From NCBI GenBank assembly GCA_026874595.1, contig CM049312.1, forward strand, positions 30,819,456-30,883,455: a DNA stretch of 64,000 nt, in the 5' to 3' direction. Source of the DNA: Sipunculus nudus (lineage: Eukaryota > Annelida > Sipuncula > Golfingiida > Sipunculidae). A program made the translations under genes and the position numbers. Position 1 is the stretch's first letter. Every line of letters starts with the position of its first letter. Under the pieces are notes generated by a model. That model was not told where the DNA came from, did not search any database, and saw nothing but the letters and a program-made list of their open reading frames with translations. Shown piece after piece: positions 48,490 through 59,665 of the stretch.

Positions 48490-48748
48490 GATAACTACTT
48501 GGTGACAGGTAACTACCGCACCTGCGGGTCCTGAGTGTGTAATCACCCCAATTACTGGGTCAAGACATGGAGGACCTCGCCAAATTTTGCACGCATTTGT
48601 GAGTGATACACGGGCACAGCCGTTCCATTATGCAGATCGCTCACCTTGGATGGTTGCCGAACATGACAAATCTCACCGCTCCTCGCCTGAGGTTTGAACT
48701 CCCAATCTCACCGCTCTGACCCCTGTGCTCTACCTCTAGAACACAGAA
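48490..48748 (-). mobile_element. tRNA-derived SINE, family A, copy 3 (nested)
   Basis: On the minus strand: TTTCTGTGTTCTAGAGGTAG (A-box region), GAGTTCAAACCTCAG (B-box region, two changes from consensus), then GTGAGCGATCTGCAT, GGCTGTGCCCGTGTATCACT and, at the far end, GACCCGCAGGTGCGGTA. The order is that of the 16.6-kb copy. It lies inside the 2.95-kb inverted-repeat element. Confidence 0.75.
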
Positions 48749-49227
48749 ACCGGCATTTTCATGTTTTGTTGTTTGGGCGTTTGATTAAATTGTATCAGTG
48801 TCACTCTTGAAGCGCATCCAGGTTTCAACTTCAAATACGTGTATTGAAAGCTCTTAATCTATACGACGTGTTATACATATTGACCTAAGACTTCATAACC
48901 TATGCATATATGTGCACAAAAAAACGTTTATTCTTGACTGATTTTTTCTTATCATAGAATATAAGAAAATATGATCTCTCGATTTCTAATCGATGGCAGT
49001 CAGTCCGTGGGTTGACAAAGGACAAATTGCAGCAGTACATACTTTTATACTTTCTAGTTAGGGAGGTTTCGAGAGATCATATGAAATATTCGCTATGATA
49101 CATCGGGCAAAACGCACTGAAATTTAAATTTTCTTTTTTTATTTTTAACAAGAATTAAAATAAAATGTATACAAAATGAGAGTTTTGAAGGTTTATCTGA
49201 TAAAATTGTCAAAATATTTACATTTTG

Positions 49228-49230
<3 letters not shown>

Positions 49231-49287
<57 letters not shown>
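49231..49287. repeat. (AT)n microsatellite
   Basis: About 28 AT units followed by a short AC run. Confidence 0.98.
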
Positions 49288-49295
<8 letters not shown>

Positions 49296-49426
49296 AGTAT
49301 ATTAGCTTTAATGGACTCCTAAATCCTAGAAATGTACCCAGGAGAAGGTGTTTTCAGCAAACCAAAATTACATTCAATACCTGTTTTTGTTGGGTTTTAT
49401 ACAGACGCCAACAAAATACTACAACC

Positions 49427-49429
<3 letters not shown>

Positions 49430-49482
<53 letters not shown>
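49430..49482. repeat. (AT)n microsatellite
   Basis: About 26 AT units after GTGT, 140 bases from the previous run. Confidence 0.98.
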
Positions 49483-49485
<3 letters not shown>

Positions 49486-49936
49486 TTTTAAAAATTATCC
49501 TGTAAATACTTTATCATCACATTTAGACACTGATTCAACAAAAGGATAAACGTGAATCATTGCCATATGTCGCTGATATAAGCTTGGTCACAGTTTTAAA
49601 CAGTTAGTTATTATGTATATCCAATGGTTTTTCATACTTGTATGTTCACTTACACATTCGTGTCACTAGAAGTCAATGTTTGAATTGCCTAAGTTAATTT
49701 GCATGACATTTTAATTTTAAAATTAATTGCCGTTTTATCCACCTGCGATTTTATTACAATATGGGTCGTTTAACCAACTTGCGATTTTATTACAATATGG
49801 GCAGGGTATGGTTATTACAATATGGGCCGTTTTTATTACATTATTGGCCGTTATTACATTATGGGTCGTTTTTATTACAATATGGGCCGTTCTTACATTT
49901 TGGGCCGGTTATTACATTATGGGTCGTAACAAGGGC

Positions 49937-51444
49937 CTTTGTTTGCTCAAAACAAACCTCTCACATTTATGCATTGGGTGACGTCCAGAAATGACTGGCT
50001 CATCTGCAAAACTTCAAAATCACTCTGTGTCTAAATCCAACAAACCTGCTATGTTTATATTTTAAATAAGCATAGCAAATGTCATCTATTTCATTAAAAA
50101 AAACATGTGCATTTAATGTTTCTTTGAAAAATCCTGATCCCATGTATATTTTATAGCAAATATGTACTCCCTCTGCATCATTTCTATCTACTTAACTGGT
50201 CTGTTTTTACCGACAATCCCTCACCAGCAAAGTATTACTTCCAAAATCCAAACACCGCATTTTTGCAGTGGTATTAGGACTAATTATGGCCCCTGACTTA
50301 TATGGACATGAATAATAAAATGGCTTACCAACCTTAGAAACATTAGGCTGATTTGACTTTGTGCAATCAAGGATCTGGAATAAATTTGAATGTATCAAAG
50401 TAATTCAATGTTTCAAATTTAAAGTCTTCGAACCTGACATAAGGAAAAAAAGCACTATATAGAATTTTAATTCCGTGGATAATTTAATCATATTGTAAAA
50501 ACTTAGTATGTGTATATTGGATGATTTATGTCAGGGGGTTTCCGAGGGGTAATTAAATTAGCTAATTATCCGTTAATGTGGATTCCCCCGCTGGGATACT
50601 GACACTGTTGATTAAGTTATGATCCAAATTAGGTTACGGCTGGTCTTAACGACATTTGTGCTTTTTGGGATAACGTTGTACGGAGAAAAAGAAATCCCAG
50701 CATGACACACGGATATTTCAAGACCCTTGAAATCACCGGTTGTTTGCATGGTTGGTGCCTGGCTATGATATCTTGATTGACCCAGCATGTAGGCACTGAC
50801 AAGCAAGCTTACAAACCGGGTCATATCATTATAATAGCTACCAGTGATGTCTCGAAGCCACATGGTATGTTTTTCTTTACTGATCTCAACTTCGTCCAAG
50901 CTGAAATTCAGGTTTGATTAACTAGTGCTATCAAACAATGTAGACTGGAACAGCCGGTAAAACTGATTAGGTACTAGATTTGTTTATATAGCAGTTTTTT
51001 TTTTCACCAGGGCAGGTAGTGCCTGCCACCTGCCGGTATATTATATGAACAACTGATGGTTATTTGACCGCTGCGCAATACTGTCAGTATACAAAGCAAC
51101 ACAGAATTTCCCGATATAATCTACGCTGTGTGTTAATGACCATAATACTATTTTATTTCATATAATGTAGTGGCAAACATAGTCATTGTCTGTTTTGACT
51201 TTAAACACCCTGATAATGATTATTTATTAATATTCTCCCCTTAGCATCTTGTGATAACTGCAGGAAGATCGTGTGTCAAGTGAACATAATCATTCTTCAT
51301 TAACGGCAGCCGGCTGAGATTCTTCACACCATGTATGATCCCTGTTTTAAAATACGTATTTTTATAACACAAGTTATTTGTGTATGTTATATAAGGCCTA
51401 AAGAATACTTTGATTTTAATGTTATTTTACATGATGATAACATC

Positions 51445-51448
<4 letters not shown>
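49937..51448. other. No gene recognised; TAATTA cluster inside
   Basis: No coding region. The 95-codon minus-strand frame at 50612-50899 has no domain that I recognise. See the separate TAATTA cluster. Confidence 0.5.
50550..50578. promoter_or_regulatory. Cluster of TAATTA words
   Basis: TAATTA at 50550-50555 and 50563-50568 plus TTAAT at 50573-50577, between GC-richer flanks (AGGGGGTTTCCGAGGGG and ATTCCCCCGCTGGG). Homeodomain proteins bind such cores. Regulatory meaning is inference; the motif is common in AT-rich DNA. Confidence 0.25.

Positions 51449-51531
<83 letters not shown>
51449..51531. repeat. (AT)n-(AG)n compound microsatellite
   Basis: About 21 AT units then about 20 AG units, joined to the shared module that follows. 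Confidence 0.98.
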
Positions 51532-51535
<4 letters not shown>

Positions 51536-51598
51536 TAGGAGTAGCCATGCTGGTTCATTGTTTTATAGATGGAAATATATATATATATATATATATAT
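51531..51598 (+). repeat. Microsatellite-associated module, copy 2, plus (AT)n
   Basis: TAGCCATGCTGGTTCATTG and TTTTATAGATGGAAA match the module at 829-877. It runs straight into a second AT run (51575-51598). Confidence 0.75.
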
Positions 51599-51599
51599 G

Positions 51600-52918
51600 T
51601 AGATTCAGATAATATCATGGGCTTAAAAGTTCGTGGTCTTTTAACAAAACGCATATCCTAAGCTATTTGAATTCTTGGTTAGACAATGAAAATTTCATGG
51701 AAATCGTTGTTTATTAAAATCTTTATATGCGCAAGAAAAACGAGAACATATACACTGGTTGTACACCGGTGGCTTGACCGAGATGCTTATCACACGGTTC
51801 GCCTGTACCGCGGTTCATCGGAATTTAGCAAACAAGTTTCGAACGGCCCGAGCCTAACAAATGGATTAATAAGCCATGACCGCGCCTACACGTGCCGGAC
51901 AAAGCATCGGCCAATAGTTATAACACTCGACACATCGGTTGTTATTTACAACACCCATGCACACCACTATCATAGAAAACATAAACACTCACTTGATCTT
52001 AGGTTAAATGAAATGGGACGACCACGAGAAGGTTTCTAACATTTTTATTAATCATGCCAGTACTAACATGTGGCGATTGTAAATCCCGGAAGGGGTGTTT
52101 TATCGCCATTCATCGTGTTAACAATTTGGAGATTTTAAAAACAAATTAAGAAGCAGCTTATTGGGCCGACTAAAGCTATAGCCTGGCATTTTAGTAATAT
52201 GAAAATTAATAGGGCACCATTTACTTACTAGTATACTCCGACGCTTACTAACATTTATGTAGAACTATCGGCAAAATTCGAAGAGGTACCGCTTTTCTTA
52301 TTAATGGCTCAGTTTTCTGCATGCAACTGAAGTCGGCAATATTCGGAATAGGTGTTTTTTAAATTCGTCTCCCGCGGTAATGCAAATGAGTTTACATGGC
52401 CGTTGTCTTTTTAAGCCAGTAACCCTTTTTGCGAACATTGGAACATGATTACCATAATTGTCATGTCGGAGCTACCGCTTTGCGTTATAGAACTGTGTTA
52501 TTTATCTTGAACCATATTTCACCCGATATGTTGAAAAGGGAAATGTGGTAATGTTTTCATTTTAACGTAAAGTTTTATATTGTTTATTGTAAACGTTTCA
52601 GGGGGCCGTGTTTTCGCGATATTATTCGTTATAATGGAAGTGGCAACAGAATATTTTCTAATAACGTATTTTAATAGTAATTTAAGGGAACAATAATTCA
52701 GTAAATTAATTATATGTATCAGTGGCAATCATAAAATAGTAATAAACAATTATTGACAACACAGCCAGCGATAATAATAACAGATAAAGTCGGCCACCAG
52801 CTGCCATCAAGAGATTCTCTGACCATGTGATTTTGTGATCGTTGGTATCATGAATTCATGGATTACTTTGGTCCACAATAACCACGAAAATTTAATCCCA
52901 ACTAATATATCTGAATCT

Positions 52919-52920
<2 letters not shown>
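51600..52920. other. No gene recognised
   Basis: A 117-codon plus-strand frame (51686-52039) has mixed composition and no recognised domain, splice pair or polyadenylation signal. I do not call it a gene. Confidence 0.45.

Positions 52921-52921
<1 letters not shown>

Positions 52922-52969
<48 letters not shown>
52922..52969. repeat. (AT)n microsatellite
   Basis: About 24 AT units. Confidence 0.98.
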
Positions 52970-52971
<2 letters not shown>

Positions 52972-53007
52972 AAATCATAATAATTGATTGTAAGTTGATA
53001 CAACGAA

Positions 53008-53098
53008 TCTCTCGCAATACATGTCGCAATAGGCTACCACATATCGCAAAATATCGCGATACCCACATTTCGTAATATACTGCAATACGAAGACTGTA
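53008..53098. repeat. Cluster of CGCAATA/CGCGATA-like words
   Basis: CTCGCAATAC, GTCGCAATAG, TATCGCAAAATATCGCGATAC and CTGCAATACG occur within 90 bases. TATCGCGATA is itself a perfect palindrome. Likely a degraded small element; class unknown. Confidence 0.4.
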
Positions 53099-53099
53099 G

Positions 53100-53985
53100 G
53101 AGACACGGAACTACAGAACCCTTTTCATTTGCGGAGCTATCATAATCACTGAATAATTGATTTTTGAAGAGCTTTTTAAAATTATGGGGATTAATATGAT
53201 GTTTAAAGAAAGCATGCTATCCTAACCATTAAATAGCCATCAGCTCGATTTTTTTAAACAAAGCATAAGCCAGCCACATTCGAGTCTTAATTAACATTAT
53301 GTTTGTTCATATGCCATTTATTTAAATATCTTTTATTTCATTAATTTCAGGAATATATATTTTTGTTAACGGACTGATTTTTATTAATGAATATTTGATG
53401 AGTATGTGGCATTACACTTCATGCTTTCAAAGGGGCAAGAACTATGGAAATCTGTTTTCGTGGCGCTTGTGTCAGCGTTTAGCTGTACTGACAGTGAAAC
53501 GTTAAGGGTCACTTTCTTAACCTCAAGGTTACCCACTCAGTATTCAGGACTAGACACAACTTTTTAACGGCTACGAATTTGACAAAGGAATGTATAGCCC
53601 CAGCTCATTGCTCTCATCAGTAGAATGCCTGTAAAATTGGATGTAACGCTAAAGAGCAAAGGGTGATAGCTATAGCTAAAACTGGAAGCGTCGAGCAACA
53701 TTCTACCCTGACCCACGGTTTTCAGACATCAGTGTCTACATTTTCAAACCCAAGGCCGGTGTTACCTGCTTACGTGCTGCTTATCCTGCGCATGTACCAT
53801 ATTCCAGTCAATCATCAAACATGGTTTACCGAAGCACGTTAACTAATTCATCTCACAATTTCCATGCACGCCTGGGAGCCGCCTGTATGTTCGGGAGTAA
53901 TCTCCTGAAGACCGCCCAAAGACTCGTGGCCTCTTTTGACGCCAGTTCGGGTAGCCTCTCTTCTACTGGCGTAGATGCCACTGTC
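53100..53985. other. No gene recognised
   Basis: Single-copy-looking sequence without a supportable gene. A 72-codon frame beginning at 53821 runs into the next repeat. Confidence 0.5.
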
Positions 53986-54400
53986 GGCTGTCGCCAGGTG
54001 ACGTGGGCTGTCGTAAGTGCTGTTGTAGGCTGTCGCTAGGTGACTTGGATTGTCGTGGGTTGTTAGTCAATACATGGCCCATCCTTGTAGCCGGCTCTTC
54101 ATATAGCACACGGTAGAGACTGGTCGAAGCTAGTCGCGGGTGGACGTTCCATGAATCCTGGTGTCGTAGGTTGTCGCCAGTGTGGTTCTAAGTTTTCGCT
54201 GATGTTGTCGTAGGTGATTGTTCTTTTTCGCGGCGATTGTGTCGCCGGTTGTAGGCAGCTTGTCGTAGCTTGACGTCTCATAGGCGTCAACCTGTTGTAG
54301 CTTGTCGTAGATTTTGTCGTAGCGGGGGACCAGTAGCCTGGTTTTTGGCGACCTGCCACAATTAAGACGATCGCCAGCATTCGCCTACAAGGTCGCCTAA
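53985..54400. repeat. Degenerate TGTCGTAGGT-type repeat block
   Basis: Words of the type TGTCGTAG, TGTCGCCAG, TTGTAGGC and CTTGTCGTAG recur about every 10-30 bases, with strong G+T bias on the plus strand. The edges carry TACTGGCGTAGATGCCACTG (left, just before) and GATCGCCAGCATTCGCCTAC (right). GGCGAC/GTCGCC words on both orientations suggest an element with inverted ends around a repeat-rich core. The 153-codon minus-strand frame (54099-54560) mostly translates this block and is not a credible gene. Confidence 0.65.
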
Positions 54401-55190
54401 GTGGGAGAGCCCCATAAAATACAAACACAGGTTTAGTTACATCAGAACACCGCATGGTTGAGTTCCCTAAAGTGATATGGTTTTCTTTTTTCCGTTTGCT
54501 GTCTGTCCGGAATTGGGAGCATAATCCAGAGAACCGTCCGAGTGATTGTGGTAATTTCATCAGCAGCTAGGTCCATGTAAAAGATACAAGAGTGTGCACG
54601 CTTTAGGATATCCAATATGGCTAACAGGCACTAATATGGGAATTATGAGTTGCGTTTGGAGAAGACACAAACGCCGTTCCGGTCTTTCACGGAACAACTA
54701 ATGTTGCTGACTGCCACACTTTTCTCAGGTCATTGTTCCCCCATAAAGTAAAAATGCAAATTTCGTTCATATATGTATCGTTGTAAATGTGTTCATATGG
54801 ACCATTTATAGGTGTTGTAATTTTTAGTATTTTTCCTGCAAGGTGGCTAGATTTGTCTCAGCCGGCCCCCCCTGCGCTGCATGAGTAATTTGGTCCATGG
54901 AAAATATTTGTTGGCGTACTCCTACTAAATCATAGCAGCTATTGTAAATTCCGCTGACCTGTTTTCTAACAGGCCTTGAGTTCTCTCCCCTCTTTTGCGA
55001 CTACTTAAAATAAAAGAACATATGCACGTAACGATATGTTATATATATATTTTGTTAGGTGCAATATTATATGAATACCAGTTCCAATTCAATCTCCATT
55101 ATTACTCCTATAAATAGGTGAATTTAAATGTGTTTACCAATTGAAATAGAGTGAAGCATCATTTAAATAGAGAGCAGTCAGGGATCACAT
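54401..55190. other. No gene recognised
   Basis: No coding region or element identified. A C-rich spot CGGCCCCCCCTGCGCTGC lies near 54863-54880. Confidence 0.5.
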
Positions 55191-55194
55191 GGAT

Positions 55195-55560
55195 ACCTAA
55201 GCAAAGACAAGATAAGATAACATTTATTAGTCTTCATTTCTAGGAATTGTTGTTCACTTGCAATTAATCACATAAAAATAAATAAAAACTTAACAATAAC
55301 ACAGAATGTATTTGACTTTGCATGTAAAAATAAGCATGTAAAATGACAAAACAGATAATTTTGCAGATAAAACATAATTCAAACATTAAATATCTAGAGA
55401 GTTGTGAGTTTAAAAGTTTAATTCTGTATGGCACGAAAGATTTGCTTAAGCGAGTAGTTTTGCAGAATGTTACATCTATGGGTTTATCTGAAAAAAATGA
55501 ACTCTGAATGTAGGGGATTTAGTGTGTTGTTCATGACCTATGATATGGAGTCCAATTATT
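55195..55560 (-). pseudogene. Probable LINE ORF2 C-terminus and 3' tail
   Basis: The minus strand at about 55480-55400 reads TTRLSKSFVPYRIKLLN. This resembles the ending of many non-LTR reverse-transcriptase proteins, usually RT(N/T)R(F/L)xxSFxPxxIxLxN. About 150-200 bases of AT-rich sequence follow, then AATAAATGTTATCTTATCTTG (near 55200), which looks like a 3' end with a polyadenylation signal and a short TCTTA repeat tail. Upstream, the frame is broken by a stop within about 35 codons, so the copy is dead and 5'-truncated. No catalytic motifs remain in the window. The call rests on one short motif and the tail. Confidence 0.45.
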
Positions 55561-55660
55561 TGGTTTCACAGATTTCTTGTTGTGTGGCAAGATAAGTACT
55601 GGTTATTCTACCTAGTGGTATTATTTAGCTTTTTCTTTAATTATCAGATATATTTGTAAA

Positions 55661-56180
55661 TCAGCACTCCAGTGCAAAAGTTAGGACATTGGAAATTACT
55701 TAATTATAAAGTGCGAGAGAAAATTCATTTGATGATATCAGTAAATGGCTCTGACCCTCGGCCGAATGAATAAATGACCCTATCTTACAATTTTTAGGAA
55801 GCATGAAAGAAGTTGCAGGAATACCTAATCTTCAGGTTCACCCTACATGATCGGATAACAAAGATTCCGTCTCGATAAAAAGTAGTTGGGAACAAGATTC
55901 TGGAGGAATGCATGAGAAAAGATAATTATAGCGGCATGGCACACGAGGAAACTAGATCCTTATCACCAAGAATATTACGAAAAATAACAAAGCACAAGGT
56001 TTATAATTGTATCCAAATGTACACAGGTAATTGTCTTTAAAGAGAAGTACAAAAGAAAGTACGAGAAAGAACTAATATGACTGCAAAGGAACTTGGAATG
56101 ACCATGCCATCTGGGCGTCGATCGCAACATGTTCTACTACACCAGGCATCTGACAGCTTCTGGTCATAAGGATAATTTTA
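55661..56180 (+). pseudogene. Possible Tc1/mariner-like transposase relic
   Basis: Starts near CAGTGCAAAAGTTAGGACA, similar in style to Tc1-type terminal repeats. About 270 bases later a short frame reads EETRSLSPRILRKITKHK, recalling the GRPRKLSxRxxRxI linker between the two helix-turn-helix motifs of Tc1 transposases. A further piece reads VQKKVRERTNMTAKELGM, like the start of the second motif. The two pieces are separated by stops. No DDE catalytic domain and no opposite terminal repeat are visible. It may be a coincidence of short motifs. Confidence 0.3.
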
Positions 56181-58150
56181 GAGCCCTAACATTAAGCAAA
56201 ACGTTGTATGAAATGTCAACATATTTGGGAACAATCTGTTTGTATCTTAAATTTGTGTTCATACTGAATGTAATAAAGCACAATACAATGATTTTCTATT
56301 AATATTTTGTCAAATTTTCAATCCAACGGTTCCTTTTTCGTGCTTTACGACGCATTGATTTTTTACTCTTACAAAGCGATCTCATACATTCTATCCAGAA
56401 AATTCATCTTTTGTCGAAACATAATATTCTATCATTACGGATGACGGAACGATAATAAGTAAGTCGTCATGTGAACTTTTTATTTCAATTTTATTTTTAG
56501 TAAATATATCATACCAATAAAGGAGTAAAGGACCTTTATGCAAGGTAACGCATCATTCTGCAGGAAAGTAGGGTAATCCAAACACTTATGGCCTCGGCCT
56601 CTCCTGGTATGACATCGACGTAACATCAGGAACAACATTGACAGTGGTCCTGAATCGTATAACATCGGGGGATATCGGGAAATGAGACCAGATCAATGAA
56701 ATATTTTTGATAAAATTTTCCGTTGTTTCCTTTCAGAAAAAAAAATTGGGAAATATCAGAATAACATGATGATATATCGGTAAACATCAGTTTATACCAG
56801 AAACATATCAATATTATCCGATATCAGCCGATCTCTATAGATTTTCATAATGTTAAACCGATGTCTCATGAAAGGCCTATTTTCCGAAGTCTCCTATTTA
56901 TCCCGATGCTGCCATATCGGATTTCACATCATATATGGGGGTTTACTATTCACACCAAGGGGAAAAACTGAACTTCTTTAAAACAGATCAACCTTGTGTG
57001 GCGGGTCTAATAATGATCATCGTGCAATTTCCCCGACGATGCGCCGGATATTCCGTTTACAATAAAGGTTGTTCTCAAATATATTGGGATTTAACAATAA
57101 ATAATCAAGAGTGCATTTAATGTCGACATCTTTCAAAGTACTGTCTGGTCCAGGATGAAAACAAGACAGAAGAAACTGTCCATATCTCCCAGGTGGAATA
57201 CACATAAGAAACAAAACTGGCATCGTGTATAATTGTCACACTTTGTTTTATTTGGACGGGGCGAGTAACTTCTTTGAATCTGATGTAAAGACCTGGAATT
57301 TTAATGTTAGCAATTCAACCTTGGGGTTCTATACATATTACCCCCTAATGCGAATGTTTCTGGAGACGGAATTAATTAGCAATTAGGTATTCTCATGTAG
57401 TTAAAATGTCAATTTTAAGTGGATCCAACTGTTTTTTTCAGCTAATTAGTGAAGGCAGCAGCTGAGCCAGATGTTCATTAAGAAAACGGCCATTTTCTAA
57501 TAACATTTCTGAGAAGCAAACTTTTCGAAAGTGTCGTATGACGGTAGTGGTAACTTCTGCAACAAAGTTTTTCCATATGAAATGGGTCAATGAAAGTATT
57601 TGGTATAATATCCTACCAGTCTCAAGCAGTTACCGGTCTGAATAAATCTAATTATATCGTTTCTATGGCCCATTAAATGTAGACTGTCTGTGACACAGAT
57701 ACGCAGAAGCTGACGTCTTCGAAACTCGGTGTCGGTTGACCCAGACGTCTTGGGCCCAGACTCCTTTGACAGTAAACGAAATACTTAAATGTTAAGTAGT
57801 CAACCTCTAAGGGGTGTCAGTTGCCCAGCACTTATAAAGTACCAAGACAGTCCTTACACAGGCCGTCATATCACTGGCCTGGGATCGTAAAGAGCGAGGG
57901 TCTCTCTAGTAAAACATTGTTTTGTGTTTGATAAGTCATCAATATATCCTGAGGTTTAAAAGACTTATATTTTCCTGTTTATTCATATTTATTTCTTTGT
58001 CATATAACTTCGTAGCCCCAAAGAAATTACATATCATATACCTAAAGAATTATTCAATCAACCCAAATGTAAATCAAACATATGTGTCCGATTGTGTGCC
58101 TATGATTGATCTATTAAAATAAGAGTTGCTGTTTTGATCAAATCCTAAGC

Positions 58151-58153
<3 letters not shown>
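56181..58153. other. No gene recognised
   Basis: AT-rich sequence with no defensible gene. Short frames only. Confidence 0.55.

Positions 58154-58215
<62 letters not shown>
58154..58215. repeat. (AT)n microsatellite
   Basis: About 31 AT units, among the longest in the window. Confidence 0.98.
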
Positions 58216-58218
<3 letters not shown>

Positions 58219-59400
58219 TTGAGGTCTTGCTTCTACCGAAAAAAAATACAAAAAAGTGCAATCCCTTATCGTGGGATTCCATTTTAAAATCACATTCATC
58301 TCCATCAGAAGGTATAATGTTTGTATAGTCATTGGTTCTTGATGTAGCTGCAACACTGGTAAGAATCGATTTATCTTGTGATCTTCATATATTGTTACAC
58401 GAAAAATAATTCACATTAATTGAACACTAATATTACAGAGACATATTGCGATCCGTTGTTCTGTACAGTCGCTATTTGTAATCAATAACCTTAGCTGGAA
58501 ACAAGTAAGCCATTACAGTTGTGAACCATCCATAACCCTAAAACAGTAGGTTTGATTTAAAAAAATCAAAGCCTGGTAGGACGTTTTAACTGTATAATTG
58601 TTACAATATAATGCCATACTAAGCATGGGGCCCTCAGATATTCTCATAAGAAGAGCTTAAATCGGCGAAATTATAGAGCTAGGACTAATTAAATGGAGGA
58701 GCGGAGGAAGTAATTACCCAGTATCGAACGTCTCGTTAAATTCACTCATACTTAAACCCTCATTAGGTATCTCTCCTGTAACCTGTAAACCACGTTAAAA
58801 ATTTGCTCCATATATTCTATCTTATATTAAAAATTTAGAAGGAATCTTTCAGGAATCTTTTTAAATTATATCGGTTGGTATGTAAAATATTGATATTAGT
58901 TATAATACTTTCAATATGACACAATTCACAAATTACAATGGATTTGTAAGAAACAGTGGTTAGGTTTTCTAGGTACCCTGATATAAAGTGCTGAAAAGAA
59001 AATACTTGCCCACCGTTAGACTGTGTTGATTACGTGTGATATGAGGCAATGAGGCGTTAAAACTTGAGAGCAGCACCATCTGCAGAGTTAATCTAAAATA
59101 AAGATATTTCAGGCCTGTCACGTGATCATTTGTTTTCTCTGGTTGATTATATGTTGGTGAACATTTGTGTATAGAAATGTTTCTAAACAAGGGTGTGAAC
59201 AGAGGCCTTTATCCATCTCTTTCAGACCAATATCCCAACTCAGTTATAGTTAGGGTTGCCCTTTGAATGCAAAAAAAAAAAACTTTTGCACGCAGGTGGA
59301 ACTTTGATTAATAATAACCTGGAGCTGTAGTCAGAAGTTTCATGAATTCTTCCGCCCGGATCCTGATCTTTCTTGTGCTTTGCCGAACCCATGATCCCTA
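58216..59400. other. No gene recognised
   Basis: AT-rich sequence; nothing supportable. Confidence 0.55.
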
Positions 59401-59401
59401 A

Positions 59402-59665
59402 GGAATAAAAATAGGTAATGTTCTCAGACACCGCGCGCGTCAATTTTAACCCCCCCCCCCCCACATCGAACGTTTTGATTTTCATCTTTCAAAAGGATAA
59501 AATGATACAAATTTGCTATTGCTTCCTGTTCAGCAAAAATAATTATGTTATGCCCATACTTTTCCCTGATCAGATGACAATTGTTTCGAGACATACAATA
59601 AAAGAAAAACAAAAACAAAAATAAAAAAAAGAAAATCGCCCGTCCGCACTGATCGGCTTCCAATG
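59402..59665. mobile_element. Decayed second copy of the 1.6-kb MITE
   Basis: Follows TAA and reads GGAATAAAAATAGGTAATGT then TCTCAGACACCGCGCGCGTC, parallel to the left end of 1617-1952 (GTTCTCAGGCACCGCCCGC). Internal blocks match in order: CCCCC(GC/AC)ATC, a GATTTTCA(A/T)C box, GATAAAA(C/T)(C/G)ATAC, CTTTTCCCT and, near the right, CGCCCG(C/T)CCGCA. The right terminal repeat is missing, so the copy is truncated. Overlapping open frames of 68-126 codons are incidental. Confidence 0.7.

Larger units (their letters stand above)
46980..49931. mobile_element. 2.95-kb non-autonomous transposon with inverted ends of GGCCCATAATGTAATAA repeats
   Basis: The left end TGTTACAACCCATAATG and the inverted right end TGTTACGACCCATAATG both continue as arrays of a 17-20-base unit, (C/A)GGCCCATA(A/T)TGTAATAA, about 265 bp on the left and 195 bp on the right. 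Both arms contain a CATACCCTGCCCATATTGT block. AGGGC flanks both sides (46975-46979 and 49932-49936), a likely 5-bp target duplication. A further inverted-unit copy lies inside near 47617-47640. No transposase is encoded. The TGTTA terminus fits the TGTNR ends of Ginger transposons, but that is a weak hint. The interior carries microsatellites and a nested SINE A. Confidence 0.85.

Noticed and set aside
54099-54560. 153-codon minus-strand open frame
   Set aside because: Most of it is the translation of the TGTCGTAG-type repeat block. Composition bias explains the lack of stops.
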